From: an uncultured Clostridia bacterium | GTDB taxonomy: Bacteria > Bacillota > Clostridia > Oscillospirales > Acutalibacteraceae | Assembly: GCA_937916395.1 (NCBI GenBank) | Contig: CALFTN010000051.1 | Location: 1-64,000 of the forward strand | Length of the DNA: 64,000 bases | Direction: 5' to 3' | Shown: positions 47,050-56,024 of the stretch, piece after piece | Layout of the letters: the number at the start of each line of letters is the position of its first letter | Position numbering within the stretch: the first letter of the stretch is position 1 | Position numbers and translations under genes: made by a program | The notes under the pieces: model-generated | What the model was told of the DNA's origin: nothing | Seen by the model: the letters and a program-made list of their open reading frames with translations, nothing else | The model's database searches: none

Positions 47050-47078
47050 TTGACAAAAAATACAGCGTGAATTATAAT
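47050..47078 (+). promoter_or_regulatory. Perfect-consensus promoter of pflBA
   Basis: TTGACA (47050-47055), 17 bases, TATAAT (47073-47078). About 105-base leader follows. Confidence 0.9.
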
Positions 47079-47128
47079 TTAGTTAATAGAGTTAAAAATC
47101 AGCCTATTGATTTGTGCAAAACATACAT

Positions 47129-47176
47129 AAATCAATTTGTTGATTTACCCACATTTTAAAGTTGTATTCTTACAAC
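47129..47176 (+). promoter_or_regulatory. Inverted repeats in the pflB leader
   Basis: AAATCAA-tttg-TTGATTT (about 47129-47146) and GTTGT...ACAAC (47161-47165/47172-47176). The second hairpin ends just before AAAGGAG and could affect RBS access; the first may be an operator. No named regulator site (for example Rex) was recognised. Confidence 0.4.
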
Positions 47177-47190
47177 AAAGGAGAAAAATT

Positions 47191-49425
47191 ATGAACTTTG
47201 AACAATGGAACGGTTTTGTTGATGGTGAATGGCGACACATAATTGATGTTCGTGATTTCATTCAGAGAAACTATACACCTTACCATGGTGATGGTGCATT
47301 TTTAAAAGGTGCTACAGAAAGAACAAAAAATTTAACTAAAAAATTCTACGACCTTTGCGAAGAAGAAAAAAAGGCTGGCGGTGTACTTGATATTGACACA
47401 GAACACGTTGCCTCTCCATGCAGTTATGCGCCTGGCTACCTTGATAAAGAAAATGAGCTTATTGTTGGTGTTCAGACAGATGCTCCGTTAAAAAGAGGTG
47501 TTCACCCATTTGGTGGTATCAGAATGGCTCGTGACGCTTGTAAGGCTTATGGCTACGAGCTTTCTCAGAAGGTTGAAGATTATTTCAAATACAGAACTAC
47601 TCACAACGATGGCGTTTTCAGAATTTACACAGACGAAATGCGTGCGGCTCGTCACTGCGCTCTTTTAACAGGTCTTCCTGATGCTTATGGCCGTGGCAGA
47701 ATTATTGGTGACTATCGTAGAGTTGCACTTTATGGTATTGATGCACTTATCGAAAAGAAAAAAGAAGATAAACGTCAGCTCGGTTTAGAAAATGCTACTG
47801 CTGAATCAATGAATTTACTTGAAGAACTCTATAAACAAATTGAGTTCTTAGGTCTTCTTAAAGAAATGGCAAAATTGTATGGTTTTGATATTTCAAGACC
47901 TGCACAGAACGCAAAAGAAGCAATTCAATGGACATATTTCGGCTACCTTGCTGCTAACAAAGAGCAGAATGGTGCTGCTATGTCTTTTGGTAGAACAAGC
48001 ACATTCTTCGATATTTATATTGAAAGAGATATTAAAGCTGGTATTCTTACAGAAGAAGAAGCACAGGAGCTCATTGACGATTTAGTGTTAAAGCTTCGTA
48101 TGTGCCGTCATTTAAGAACACCTGAATATAACGAGCTTTTCGGTGGCGACCCAATGTGGATTACCGAAAGCGTTGGTGGTATGGGTGAAGATAACAGAAC
48201 ACTTGTTACAAAAACTTCTTTCCGTATGCTCAATACTCTTCGCACATTAGGTCCTGCTCCAGAACCAAATCTTACAGTTCTCTGGAGTTATCGTTTACCG
48301 GAGGGATTTAAAAAATTCTGTGCTGAGCTTTCTATTGAAACAGATGCTATTCAATATGAAAATGACGACTTAATGAGAAACGACTACGGCGATGACTACG
48401 CAATTGCTTGCTGTGTTTCTGCTATGAAGATTGGTAAGCAAATGCAGTTCTTCGGTGCTAGAACAAACCTTGCAAAGCTTTTACTCATAACTCTTAACGG
48501 TGGTGTCGATAATGTATTCGGTACAAAAATCGGTCCACAAATGGAAGTAATGAGCGACGATGTTCTAGATTTCGACAAGGTTATGGAGCGTTTCAGAATT
48601 TATCTTTCATGGCTTTGTAAGCTTTATGTTAATACAATGAATACAATTCACTTTATGCACGATAAATACGCTTATGAAAGAACTCAAATGGCTCTTCATA
48701 ACACTGATGTTCAGCGTCTTATGGCATTTGGTGTTGCTGGTCTCTCAGTTATTGCAGACTCACTTTCTGCAATCAAATACGCTAAGGTTACTCCTATTAA
48801 AGATAAAGAAACCGGACTTATTGTTGACTTCAGCATTGAAGGAGACTTCCCTAAATTTGGTAACGATGATGAGCGTGTAGACTTAATTGCACAGAACCTC
48901 ATTCGTGACACAATTACCGAACTCAGAAAAACACCAACTTACAGAGATGCAAAACATACTCTTTCTGTTCTTACAATTACGTCTAACGTTGTTTATGGTA
49001 AGAAAACAGGTGCTACACCTGATGGCAGAAAGAAGGGCGAACCATTTGCACCAGGTGCAAACCCAATGCATAACCGCGAAGTAAACGGTGCTCTTGCCTC
49101 TCTTAACTCTGTTGCAAAGCTCTCTTATTGTGATGCGAGAGACGGTATTTCTAACACATTCTCAATAGTTCCAGAAGCTCTTGGTAACTCTTTAGAAGAC
49201 AGAGTAGAAAACCTTGTAAGTATCCTTAACGGTTACTTCCTTAACAATGCTCACCACATAAATGTTAATGTTTTAAACAGAGAAACTCTTCTTAAAGCGT
49301 ATGAGCATCCAGAAGATTACCCTAACCTTACAATTCGTGTTTCTGGCTACGCTGTTAACTTCTGCAAGCTCTCAAAAGAACAACAAAAAGAAGTTATTAT
49401 GAGAACCTTCCACGAAGCTGTTTAA
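47191..49425 (+). CDS. pflB: Formate C-acetyltransferase (pyruvate formate-lyase)
   Basis: Glycyl-radical enzyme converting pyruvate and CoA to acetyl-CoA and formate, the main anaerobic pyruvate route. About 744 residues. The active-site cysteine pair is in [12 protein letters not shown], and the glycyl radical site RVSGYAVNF lies 25 residues from the C-terminus. Start MNFEQWNGF at ATG 47191, with AAAGGAG upstream; the earlier in-frame start lies inside the leader. pflA follows after two bases. Confidence 0.97.
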   Translation: MNFEQWNGFVDGEWRHIIDVRDFIQRNYTPYHGDGAFLKGATERTKNLTKKFYDLCEEEKKAGGVLDIDTEHVASPCSYAPGYLDKENELIVGVQTDAPLKRGVHPFGGIRMARDACKAYGYELSQKVEDYFKYRTTHNDGVFRIYTDEMRAARHCALLTGLPDAYGRGRIIGDYRRVALYGIDALIEKKKEDKRQLGLENATAESMNLLEELYKQIEFLGLLKEMAKLYGFDISRPAQNAKEAIQWTYFGYLAANKEQNGAAMSFGRTSTFFDIYIERDIKAGILTEEEAQELIDDLVLKLRMCRHLRTPEYNELFGGDPMWITESVGGMGEDNRTLVTKTSFRMLNTLRTLGPAPEPNLTVLWSYRLPEGFKKFCAELSIETDAIQYENDDLMRNDYGDDYAIACCVSAMKIGKQMQFFGARTNLAKLLLITLNGGVDNVFGTKIGPQMEVMSDDVLDFDKVMERFRIYLSWLCKLYVNTMNTIHFMHDKYAYERTQMALHNTDVQRLMAFGVAGLSVIADSLSAIKYAKVTPIKDKETGLIVDFSIEGDFPKFGNDDERVDLIAQNLIRDTITELRKTPTYRDAKHTLSVLTITSNVVYGKKTGATPDGRKKGEPFAPGANPMHNREVNGALASLNSVAKLSYCDARDGISNTFSIVPEALGNSLEDRVENLVSILNGYFLNNAHHINVNVLNRETLLKAYEHPEDYPNLTIRVSGYAVNFCKLSKEQQKEVIMRTFHEAV

Positions 49426-49427
49426 TT

Positions 49428-50129
49428 ATGACTGGTAGAATTCATTCTTTTCAAAGTCTTGGCACAGCAGATGGCCCAGGTGTGAGAGCAGTAGTTTTTA
49501 TGCAAGGATGTCCATTAAGATGTGCTTGTTGCCATAACCCTGACACATGGGATTTTAATGGTGGCACTGAAGTAACTGCTGAAGAAGTTTTTACAAAGAT
49601 TAAAAGACTTAAAAACTATTTTGGTAAAGATGGTGGTGTTACCGTTTCAGGTGGCGAACCACTTATGCAACCAAAATTTATAAAGGCACTTTTTATGCTT
49701 TGTAAAACTGATGGAATTACTACAGCAATTGATACTTCTGGCTGTGTGCTTAACGATAGTGTAAAAGAGGTTTTAAAGCTAACCGATACTGTGCTTTTAG
49801 ATTATAAATACATCACCGACGAGCTTTATAAGACTAAAGTTGGTTGCGAAAAAGCAAAGGTTGATGAATTTTTAGAGTATCTCGATAGCCAGAATATTAA
49901 CACATGGATAAGACAAGTTATTATTAAAGATTTGAATAATAACGAAGCTTCTGTAAAAGCTCTCAAGGAACTAAAAGAAAAATATTCCTGCATTAAAAAA
50001 ATTGAACTTTTACCATTCAAAAAGCTATGTATTGAAAAATACGAAAAATTAAATCTTCAATTTCCACTCGCAGAAACTAAAGAAACAACAAAACAGGAAA
50101 TTGAAAGCTTGTCTGAATTTTTAAAATGA
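49428..50129 (+). CDS. pflA: Pyruvate formate-lyase activating enzyme
   Basis: Radical-SAM enzyme that creates the glycyl radical on PflB. 233 residues; the cluster motif is CPLRCACC (CxxxCxxC) near residue 28-35, and GGEPLMQPKF follows. Translationally close to pflB (two bases). Oxygen-sensitive chemistry fits a strict anaerobe. Confidence 0.96.
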   Translation: MTGRIHSFQSLGTADGPGVRAVVFMQGCPLRCACCHNPDTWDFNGGTEVTAEEVFTKIKRLKNYFGKDGGVTVSGGEPLMQPKFIKALFMLCKTDGITTAIDTSGCVLNDSVKEVLKLTDTVLLDYKYITDELYKTKVGCEKAKVDEFLEYLDSQNINTWIRQVIIKDLNNNEASVKALKELKEKYSCIKKIELLPFKKLCIEKYEKLNLQFPLAETKETTKQEIESLSEFLK

Positions 50130-50143
50130 AATAAAAATGTTAT

Positions 50144-50192
50144 AAAAAAAGACTACAAACTTACTGAGAAAGGTAAGCTTGTAGTCTTTTTT
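50144..50192 (+). terminator. Terminator of pflBA
   Basis: Long stem AAAAAAGACTACAA/TTGTAGTCTTTTTT with an inner CTTAC/GTAAG, then T run. Confidence 0.85.
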
Positions 50193-50283
50193 GTGGTAAA
50201 ATGTAGTTGATGAAAAAATAATAAAAATTTCAGACCCGATATATACAGTTTCAGGCAGATGAATTACTTGGAAAATTATAAAA

Positions 50284-50315
50284 AAACACAAGGAATAACC
50301 AAAAGGTTGTTCCTT
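50284..50315 (-). terminator. Terminator beyond the tRNA-Pro 3'-end copy
   Basis: On the minus strand the stem ACAAGGAA...TTCCTTGT is followed by GTTTTTT. It sits immediately after the duplicate tRNA 3' end (50321-50341), as a real tRNA terminator would. Confidence 0.6.
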
Positions 50316-50320
50316 GTATT

Positions 50321-50341
50321 TGGTCGGAGTGAAGAGACTCG
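50321..50341 (-). repeat. Duplicate of the tRNA-Pro 3' end (candidate attachment site)
   Basis: These 21 bases are identical and in the same orientation to 52874-52894, the 3' end (including CCA) of tRNA-Pro(TGG). Such duplicates mark the far end of elements that insert at tRNA 3' ends. Confidence 0.6.
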
Positions 50342-50404
50342 TGGGGCGGTGCCCCACGAATAAATTCGATTATGTTCGGCTTCGCCGAGAGTCGTTCGAG
50401 TCTC
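50331..50404. repeat. Palindromic repeat element
   Basis: Outer arms AAGAGACTCG (50332-50341) and CGAGTCTCTT (50396-50405, approximate) enclose GTGGGGC-ggt-GCCCCAC and CTCGGC/GCCGAG-type hairpins (centre near 50378). Looks like a dispersed REP-like unit with tRNA-like ends. Confidence 0.5.
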
Positions 50405-50668
50405 TTTCCCAATTTTTTCATTACAAAAATAAAAACAGCAATACCTAAAAGGTATTACTGTTTTTATGGTCGAGTGGCGTTATAGTAATCAAGCGTAAAC
50501 CCACATAAATACTAGGTTTTTCGCAGCCATAAACAGTATATATACTGTGATTACTATATTTTATGCACAAGAAACTCGATGTCTGCGCAAGAAAAAATGA
50601 AGAATGTGAAAAATTGCTAGCGGAGATGGTTGAGCGAATAAAAGTTTAGATAAAAGCAAAAAACGAAA
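50405..50668. other. Non-coding stretch with hairpins
   Basis: Within the gap 50130-50668 (540 bases) I see no convincing gene. This part holds a hairpin at about 50431-50466 (AAACAGCAATACCT/AGGTATTACTGTTT), an inverted repeat TATAGTAATCA (50481-50491)/TGATTACTATA (50548-50558), a perfect 16-bp palindrome at 50533-50548, and a 28-codon frame (50572-50649) without RBS that may be a remnant. Confidence 0.5.
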
Positions 50669-51286
50669 CTAAAGAAATTCAGTTAATACAACTGTTGTCA
50701 TAATATGTATATTTTTTATTTGGTTATCGCTTAAGCCACTGTTTGGGATTGAATGATGAACTTCATTTACATCATCTAATAAAGAAGAAAAATAAGAATT
50801 ATGACACTGTTCGGAAAGAATTTGATACAACTTATATAGTGTAAGGTTTGTATTGTTAGAACTTTTTTCTCCAATGTCCTGCGCCATTTCTGAGATAGTC
50901 GGTCTTTTGTTTTTATTTTTGTTGTATCGTTTTTCTCCAAACAGTTCTTCTTTTTTTACAATAGATTGTTTTCGATTAAGTTCTTCAAAATCTATAGTCA
51001 GTCCAAGATACCCTTCAGCATCATGAGGTTTTTTCAACAAGTATAAAAATTCAATCAGTTGTTCCAACATATTCCTAATAATCAGGTTGCCATTCCGTCG
51101 CAAAAAAGTTTCGTCCTCTGAATGATTATTAAGAAAAAACACATCTTCGGTAAAATGTTTGATAAAATTCATTTTCACCCAACAAATATGTTCTTTATCA
51201 GTTCCGGCAGAAGCATCAAGTTCTTGTACCGAAATTGTTATTGCCTGTGCTAATGCCTCTATAATCGCTGCATCAATCTTTCCCAT
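50669..51286 (-). CDS. DUF5677-like hypothetical protein
   Basis: A 205-residue soluble, mostly helical protein. The segment NLIIRNMLEQLIEFLYLLKKP and later EQCHNSYFSSLLDDVNEVHHS resemble DUF5677/HEPN-like helical proteins that often occur beside mobile elements; this is weak family recognition. RBS AGGGAGA. It lies in the tRNA-bracketed island and follows the protease gene by about 140 bases with a hairpin between (51357-51385). Confidence 0.6.
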   Translation of the reverse strand: MGKIDAAIIEALAQAITISVQELDASAGTDKEHICWVKMNFIKHFTEDVFFLNNHSEDETFLRRNGNLIIRNMLEQLIEFLYLLKKPHDAEGYLGLTIDFEELNRKQSIVKKEELFGEKRYNKNKNKRPTISEMAQDIGEKSSNNTNLTLYKLYQILSEQCHNSYFSSLLDDVNEVHHSIPNSGLSDNQIKNIHIMTTVVLTEFL

Positions 51287-51356
51287 AATGTGTCTCCCTG
51301 TTGATAACTTTTAAAAAGCCGCAAATTTGGTCAAAGTATCGATATTATCAATCACG

Positions 51357-51385
51357 CCAAAAGCCACATCAAACAAAGCTTTTGG
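51357..51385 (-). terminator. Hairpin after the protease gene
   Basis: Stem CCAAAAGC/GCTTTTGG with a 13-base loop, 40 bases past the protease stop; no strong T run. Confidence 0.4.
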
Positions 51386-51425
51386 CAGCAAAAAACAGCA
51401 CATATCCCTTGATTACTGTGTTGTT

Positions 51426-52652
51426 TTACCAATAAGCAGTTAATGTACCTTCGTTTTCGTATTCTACAGTATATCCTAGCATTTCTAAAATCGCACCGAA
51501 ATCATCTGTTTCATATTTAGTATCAAAATAATCAAAAATATCTTCTTTGTTATCCTTATGAATTTCAGACCAATCGTAATTGCCTATGAGATAGAGTATT
51601 AGTGATTTTTCTGCGGCATCTAATGGATACTCCTCAACAATATTAAACATTTCATCTTTGTTATCACATAACGAAATATCAGTAGTGACAATCGAATATT
51701 GGTATATATCTAAAACTTTGAGATTAACAAAAAATTCCGGAACACTCCAATTATCAACGTTTTTGGCGATATTAGTTCTATCAAAATTCATTGTTTCTAA
51801 TTCTGCTATCCGCTTATAAATATCTTGCTTAACTTCATTAGAAAAATTGTCGTATGTGTTATACCAATCATCAGACAATGTATTTTCAAGTTTGCCTTCA
51901 ATACTTGTTAACATATACCAATCTGCCAGTGAATTTACAGAGTAATATTTATTACCTAAACCATAATTGAAATTTGTATTTAAGACAGTATAATCATTGT
52001 TTTTTAAGCTATTATACATTCTGCTTAAATAATCAACACTAATAGCATAGTTCAAGTTTTGTGCATCATCAGCATTATATCTAGCATAAGTAACGCCAAT
52101 AACTTTGTTGAATTTGTTTAATAAAACACCTCCACTACTGCCAGGGGAAATAGGTGCAGTGATTCTTATTTCATAATCATTGTCAGCATTACTGATAATA
52201 CCTGTTGAAACAGTGTTTAATTCACCCTTAGGACTACCAATTGCTGTTACAGAATCTCCTGCTTTTAAATGTGTAGCGTTTCCTACAGAGATGGGTTTAA
52301 ACTTAAAGTCACCGCTTAGTATCGATAGATCGTTTTCTTCGTTGAAAATTAAAACATCACTAATAGGATATTCTTTATTTTCGTCAGAGATAATTTTAAT
52401 TTTATAGGCACCCTCAATTACATGAAAATTTGTTACTATGTAATCTGGTTTATAAGCACAAAAACCACTGCCTGTAGAAATTTGATTATTGTATTTATCA
52501 TAAACCTCAATCATAACAACAGAATCTTTTATTGATTCAATATTTTTAGGTGCGAAAATTATTAAAGGCAAAATTGCAAAAACAACTACTAAGAAAGAAA
52601 TCAGTATTATTTTGCTTTTCGAATTTTTCTTTCTAGTATTTATATTTTCCAT
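51426..52652 (-). CDS. Membrane-anchored trypsin-like serine protease
   Basis: A 408-residue protein. A basic start and hydrophobic helix (about 14-32) anchor it in the membrane. The protease domain follows with the triad visible: TNFHVIEG (His), ENDLSIL (Asp) and PGSSGGVL (Ser, oxyanion loop GSSGG). No PDZ domain as in HtrA. The C-terminal ~200 residues (from about 215) are helical and unrecognised. RBS GGAAG. In the island next to tRNA-Pro; the substrate is unknown. Confidence 0.85.
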   Translation of the reverse strand: MENINTRKKNSKSKIILISFLVVVFAILPLIIFAPKNIESIKDSVVMIEVYDKYNNQISTGSGFCAYKPDYIVTNFHVIEGAYKIKIISDENKEYPISDVLIFNEENDLSILSGDFKFKPISVGNATHLKAGDSVTAIGSPKGELNTVSTGIISNADNDYEIRITAPISPGSSGGVLLNKFNKVIGVTYARYNADDAQNLNYAISVDYLSRMYNSLKNNDYTVLNTNFNYGLGNKYYSVNSLADWYMLTSIEGKLENTLSDDWYNTYDNFSNEVKQDIYKRIAELETMNFDRTNIAKNVDNWSVPEFFVNLKVLDIYQYSIVTTDISLCDNKDEMFNIVEEYPLDAAEKSLILYLIGNYDWSEIHKDNKEDIFDYFDTKYETDDFGAILEMLGYTVEYENEGTLTAYW

Positions 52653-52841
52653 AGCATCACTTCCGCTAAAATTATAACATATCGGCTTTTACAAATCAAT
52701 ATAATAAGAAATTTCCGAACTCAACCCAAAGGTCAAATTCGGAAATTTGATCGGGATACCAATATCGTAATCAAGCGGAATCCCGTTTTTAATGAATGAT
52801 GAATATTGAATAATGGAGAATGAATAGTACAAAATCAAAAA

Positions 52842-52868
52842 TCCGCCGATTTTCATCAGCGGATTTCC
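52842..52868 (-). terminator. Terminator of tRNA-Pro
   Basis: On the minus strand AAATCCGC/GCGGATTT stem followed by TTGATTTTG, five bases past the tRNA. Confidence 0.75.
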
Positions 52869-52873
52869 GATTT

Positions 52874-52949
52874 TGGTCGGAGTGAAGAGACTCGAACTCC
52901 CGACATTCTGGTCCCAAACCAGACGCGCTACCAACTGCGCTACACCCCG
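52874..52949 (-). tRNA. tRNA-Pro(TGG)
   Basis: A full 76-base cloverleaf on the minus strand. Acceptor CGGGGTG pairs with CACTCCG (one G-T), D-arm region AGCGCAGTTGGTAGCGC, anticodon loop TTTGGGA with anticodon TGG, T-arm GGGAGTTCGAGTCTC, and encoded CCA. Decodes proline codons CCA and, by wobble, others. Confidence 0.97.
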
Positions 52950-53039
52950 ATTGAAGATTATGTCTTCAAAGCATTGATATTATAGCGAATAATGTTTTAA
53001 TTGTCAATAGTAAATTTGAAAAAAGTTTTAAAAAATTGA

Positions 53040-53069
53040 AACCACAAAAAGTTAATTGCTTTTTGTGGC
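53040..53069 (-). terminator. Terminator of the ddl-argS operon
   Basis: Stem ACCACAAAAAG/CTTTTTGTGG overlapping the stop codon of the last gene, then TTTCAATTTTTT on the minus strand. Confidence 0.75.
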
Positions 53070-53843
53070 TTCATTTATATCATTTTCATTTGTTTTGCTT
53101 TCTTCTTTTTTGGCTGTTTCCAAAAATCCGGGCATTTCTCCTGGTTTAGTGCTGTATTCACTTGAAAAAGCAGCGCCTTTATTTTGAATTTCAGGTGGTT
53201 TAAAAGCTTTTAAGAACTTTGGCAATTCTATTTTCCTTTTTTCCTCGTCTGATTTTTCTTTGTTATTCTTTACAAAACGCCTTTTTCTTACATCTAAAAG
53301 AGCCGCAAAGGATGCTACTACAAGTAAAAGATTGCCTTCCCAGAATGCTAACTCAACTAATAAAACTGTTGTGGGTGTTCTATAAACTATGGTCTGATTG
53401 CCATTTTCAACTTTTGTTATAGTATTCACAAATCCGAATTTATTTGTTAAAACATAGCATACACCGTCGTTGGTTGCTATAACCTTGCGATTTTTAAGCT
53501 CCGCAATATTCGTAGCACCTTTTTCAGAAAATGTTAAAGGCTTTCCGTCCTGAGAAAATACAAATCTCGCATTTTGGGTATAAACAACGATATTGTCATC
53601 CTGGTTAACAGAAAGTGCATAATCCGTTTTTAAAGGCAATTCAAACGAAAACATCTTCTCGTTATTCACCCACCCAGTAACCGCTGTATTATCACCTATA
53701 ACAATTACGCCCTCACTTGTTACAGCAAAGCCGTTAAAATCGGTTGGTACAATTCCCCCTACTTTTGTAACAATCGGCATAAAAATTAAAATCATCGAGA
53801 GAATTATAAACGGCTTTAATTTTCTTATATATTTAAAATCCAT
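53052..53843 (-). CDS. Two-helix membrane protein with extracytoplasmic beta domain
   Basis: A 263-residue protein not recognised. Hydrophobic segments at about 10-29 and 158-183 enclose a loop outside the cell of about 125 residues with repeated short beta strands (VIVIGDNTAVTGW, NIVVYTQNARFVFSQDG), resembling part of a propeller. The C-terminal ~75 residues are charged and cytoplasmic. Five bases after argS; last gene of the operon. Confidence 0.65.
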   Translation of the reverse strand: MDFKYIRKLKPFIILSMILIFMPIVTKVGGIVPTDFNGFAVTSEGVIVIGDNTAVTGWVNNEKMFSFELPLKTDYALSVNQDDNIVVYTQNARFVFSQDGKPLTFSEKGATNIAELKNRKVIATNDGVCYVLTNKFGFVNTITKVENGNQTIVYRTPTTVLLVELAFWEGNLLLVVASFAALLDVRKRRFVKNNKEKSDEEKRKIELPKFLKAFKPPEIQNKGAAFSSEYSTKPGEMPGFLETAKKEESKTNENDINEATKSN

Positions 53844-53848
53844 TGTTA

Positions 53849-55594
53849 TTACATGCTTTCAGGAGCTTGAATTTTAAGCATAGAAAGAACATTTTTCATT
53901 GTATTTCTTACACAATTGCAAAGGAAAATTCTTGCTTGCATCAAGCTTTCGTCATCTGTCATAACACGCTGAGCATTATAAAATCTATGGAACTTTGTAG
54001 CAAGCTCTCCTGCATAATGTGTAATTTTTGCTGGGTCATAAGTGTTAGCTGCAAGAATAATTAAGCCTGTAAGTGAAGCTAAGTGGCTGATTAAATCTTT
54101 TTCTTCAGGTGAAGAAAGGAGCATAAGCTCTTCTTTTGAAGGCTTTCTGATTTTAACACCCTCGTTCTGGAGCTTTCTTAAAATACTACAAATTCTTGCG
54201 TGTGCATATTGGCAGTAATAAACTGGGTTCTGGTTAGACTGTTCAACTGCAAGACCTAAGTCAAAATCCATAGCACTGCCAGCTTCACGCATATTAAATA
54301 AAAATCTTACTGCATCTATAGGAACTTCGTCGAGTAAATCAACGAGTGTAATTGCTTTACCAGTTCTCTTTGACATTTTAACAGCTTGTCCATCTTTCAT
54401 AAGGTTAACGAGCTGCATTAAAACAACGTCAAGTCTGTCACCATCAATTCCGACTGCTTCCATAGCACCCTTCATTCTTGCAACGTGACCGTGGTGGTCT
54501 GCACCCCAGACGTCAATAGCCTTATCAAATCCACGTTTTAAGAGTTTGTTTCTGTGATACGCAATATCTGCTGCAAAATATGTTGGGTTACCATTCTGAC
54601 GAATAAGAACGTCGTCTTTTAATTCAAGTTTTTCAATATCTTCGTCTGACTTACCCTGTTTTTTAAGAATTTCAGTCTGAATTTCTTTATTTTTATACCA
54701 GAGTGCACCGTCTTTTTCATAAGTATGACCATTTTTCTTTAAAATGTCGATTGTTTCTTGTAATTCACCGCCGTTATGAAGAGAAAGCTCTGAGAACCAA
54801 AGGTCATAGTCAATTCTGTATTTTTCCATTGCACCCTTCATTGTTTCAATGTTTTTAGGTAATGCAAATTCTACAAGTGCCTTTCTTCTTACTTCTTCTG
54901 TTTCTTTAAGATATTTATCTCCATAAACATCAATAAATTCCTGTGCTCTTACCTTAATATCTTCACCATGATAACTATCTTCAGGGAGCTCAATTGCATC
55001 TTCACCCAAAAGAAGCTGTTGGTAACGAACATCTAATGAAAGACCAAATTTATCAATCTGATTACCGGCATCATTCACATAGAATTCTCTTGCAACCTCA
55101 TAGCCAGCCCACTCTAAAACTGCTGCAAGGCAGTCACCAAGAGCACCACCACGAGCATTACCCATGTGCATAGGGCCAGTTGGATTTGCAGAAACAAATT
55201 CAACATTTATTTTTTTACCCTTACCAAAATCGCTTTTTCCGTAGTTATCGCCCAAAGCATCTATATCTGAAAGAACATCTGCATAAAAATCATTCTTTAA
55301 GAAAAAGTTTATAAACCCAGGACCTGCGATTTCACATTTTTCAAAATATGTGTTATTCAAATCAATTTTATTCTGAATTTCTTCTGCAATTTTTCTTGGT
55401 GGCATTCTTAAAGCCTTTGAGAGCATAAATGCAGCATTTGCTGAATAGTCACCATTATTTCTGTCTGCAGGAATTTCTGTTTTGAACTGAGGAATTTCTG
55501 CTTCAATAAATGTGCCGTCTGCCATATTCGCCTTTAAGGCAGCGGTTACTGAATCTATAATTTGTTTTTCTGCAATACTAACTATTTTTGACAT
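53849..55594 (-). CDS. argS: Arginyl-tRNA synthetase
   Basis: Charges tRNA-Arg. 581 residues, class I: N-terminal Arg-tRNA domain, the HIGH motif as HMGN in ANPTGPMHMGNARGG, KMSKR in AVKMSKRTG, and a C-terminal DALR anticodon-binding domain ending LSMLKIQAPESM. RBS AAAGGTG. Downstream of a DUF1934 gene, as in Bacillus (ywiB-argS). Confidence 0.97.
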   Translation of the reverse strand: MSKIVSIAEKQIIDSVTAALKANMADGTFIEAEIPQFKTEIPADRNNGDYSANAAFMLSKALRMPPRKIAEEIQNKIDLNNTYFEKCEIAGPGFINFFLKNDFYADVLSDIDALGDNYGKSDFGKGKKINVEFVSANPTGPMHMGNARGGALGDCLAAVLEWAGYEVAREFYVNDAGNQIDKFGLSLDVRYQQLLLGEDAIELPEDSYHGEDIKVRAQEFIDVYGDKYLKETEEVRRKALVEFALPKNIETMKGAMEKYRIDYDLWFSELSLHNGGELQETIDILKKNGHTYEKDGALWYKNKEIQTEILKKQGKSDEDIEKLELKDDVLIRQNGNPTYFAADIAYHRNKLLKRGFDKAIDVWGADHHGHVARMKGAMEAVGIDGDRLDVVLMQLVNLMKDGQAVKMSKRTGKAITLVDLLDEVPIDAVRFLFNMREAGSAMDFDLGLAVEQSNQNPVYYCQYAHARICSILRKLQNEGVKIRKPSKEELMLLSSPEEKDLISHLASLTGLIILAANTYDPAKITHYAGELATKFHRFYNAQRVMTDDESLMQARIFLCNCVRNTMKNVLSMLKIQAPESM

Positions 55595-55598
55595 ATTA

Positions 55599-56024
55599 TC
55601 ACCTTTTAACCTTTACCATAACGGTTACAGTATTTTCTGCAACCATACTTGAATTAAAATCTATTGTATATCTGAGTTTTATTTTCCCACCATGGTCACC
55701 TAAGTTATTAAACACGCTGCTTGCAAAAACGCCCATCATAATAGAGCCTGCAGGAGTATCGTAGTAACACGAGTGGCGTTTATTTTTTTCAATTATAAAT
55801 TGTGAATTGTAGTTGCCTCTGCGTGTTATTGTAACCTTTTCAGGAGAATCGAGTGAAATGGTTGTTACAGAGCCTTCCATCTCTTCGTCAATTTCTTTAT
55901 ATTCTATCACGTAACCATTGTCTGTTTTTTCGAAAGTACCCTGTGCATTAATTTCAAGCACATCGCTCTCATTATCTTCAGTAGTCTGAACGGTTACAAA
56001 TTTTACTATAGCATCATTTTTCAT
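55599..56024 (-). CDS. DUF1934 domain protein (YwiB-like)
   Basis: A 141-residue lipocalin-like beta-barrel protein of the DUF1934 family, function unknown. Features include the IEYKE segment, the TITRRGNYNSQFIIEKNKRH middle and the RYTIDFNSSMVAENTVTV C-terminus. Commonly next to argS. Starts inside the end of ddl (11-base overlap). Confidence 0.85.
   Translation of the reverse strand: MKNDAIVKFVTVQTTEDNESDVLEINAQGTFEKTDNGYVIEYKEIDEEMEGSVTTISLDSPEKVTITRRGNYNSQFIIEKNKRHSCYYDTPAGSIMMGVFASSVFNNLGDHGGKIKLRYTIDFNSSMVAENTVTVMVKVKR

Noticed and set aside
50121..50357. 78-codon frame on the minus strand after pflA
   Set aside because: It runs through the pflBA terminator and the tRNA-like repeat, has no RBS and no protein-like composition.
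50572..50649. 28-codon frame starting MHKKLDVCARKNEE as a gene
   Set aside because: Very short, no RBS; at most a remnant of a mobile-element protein.
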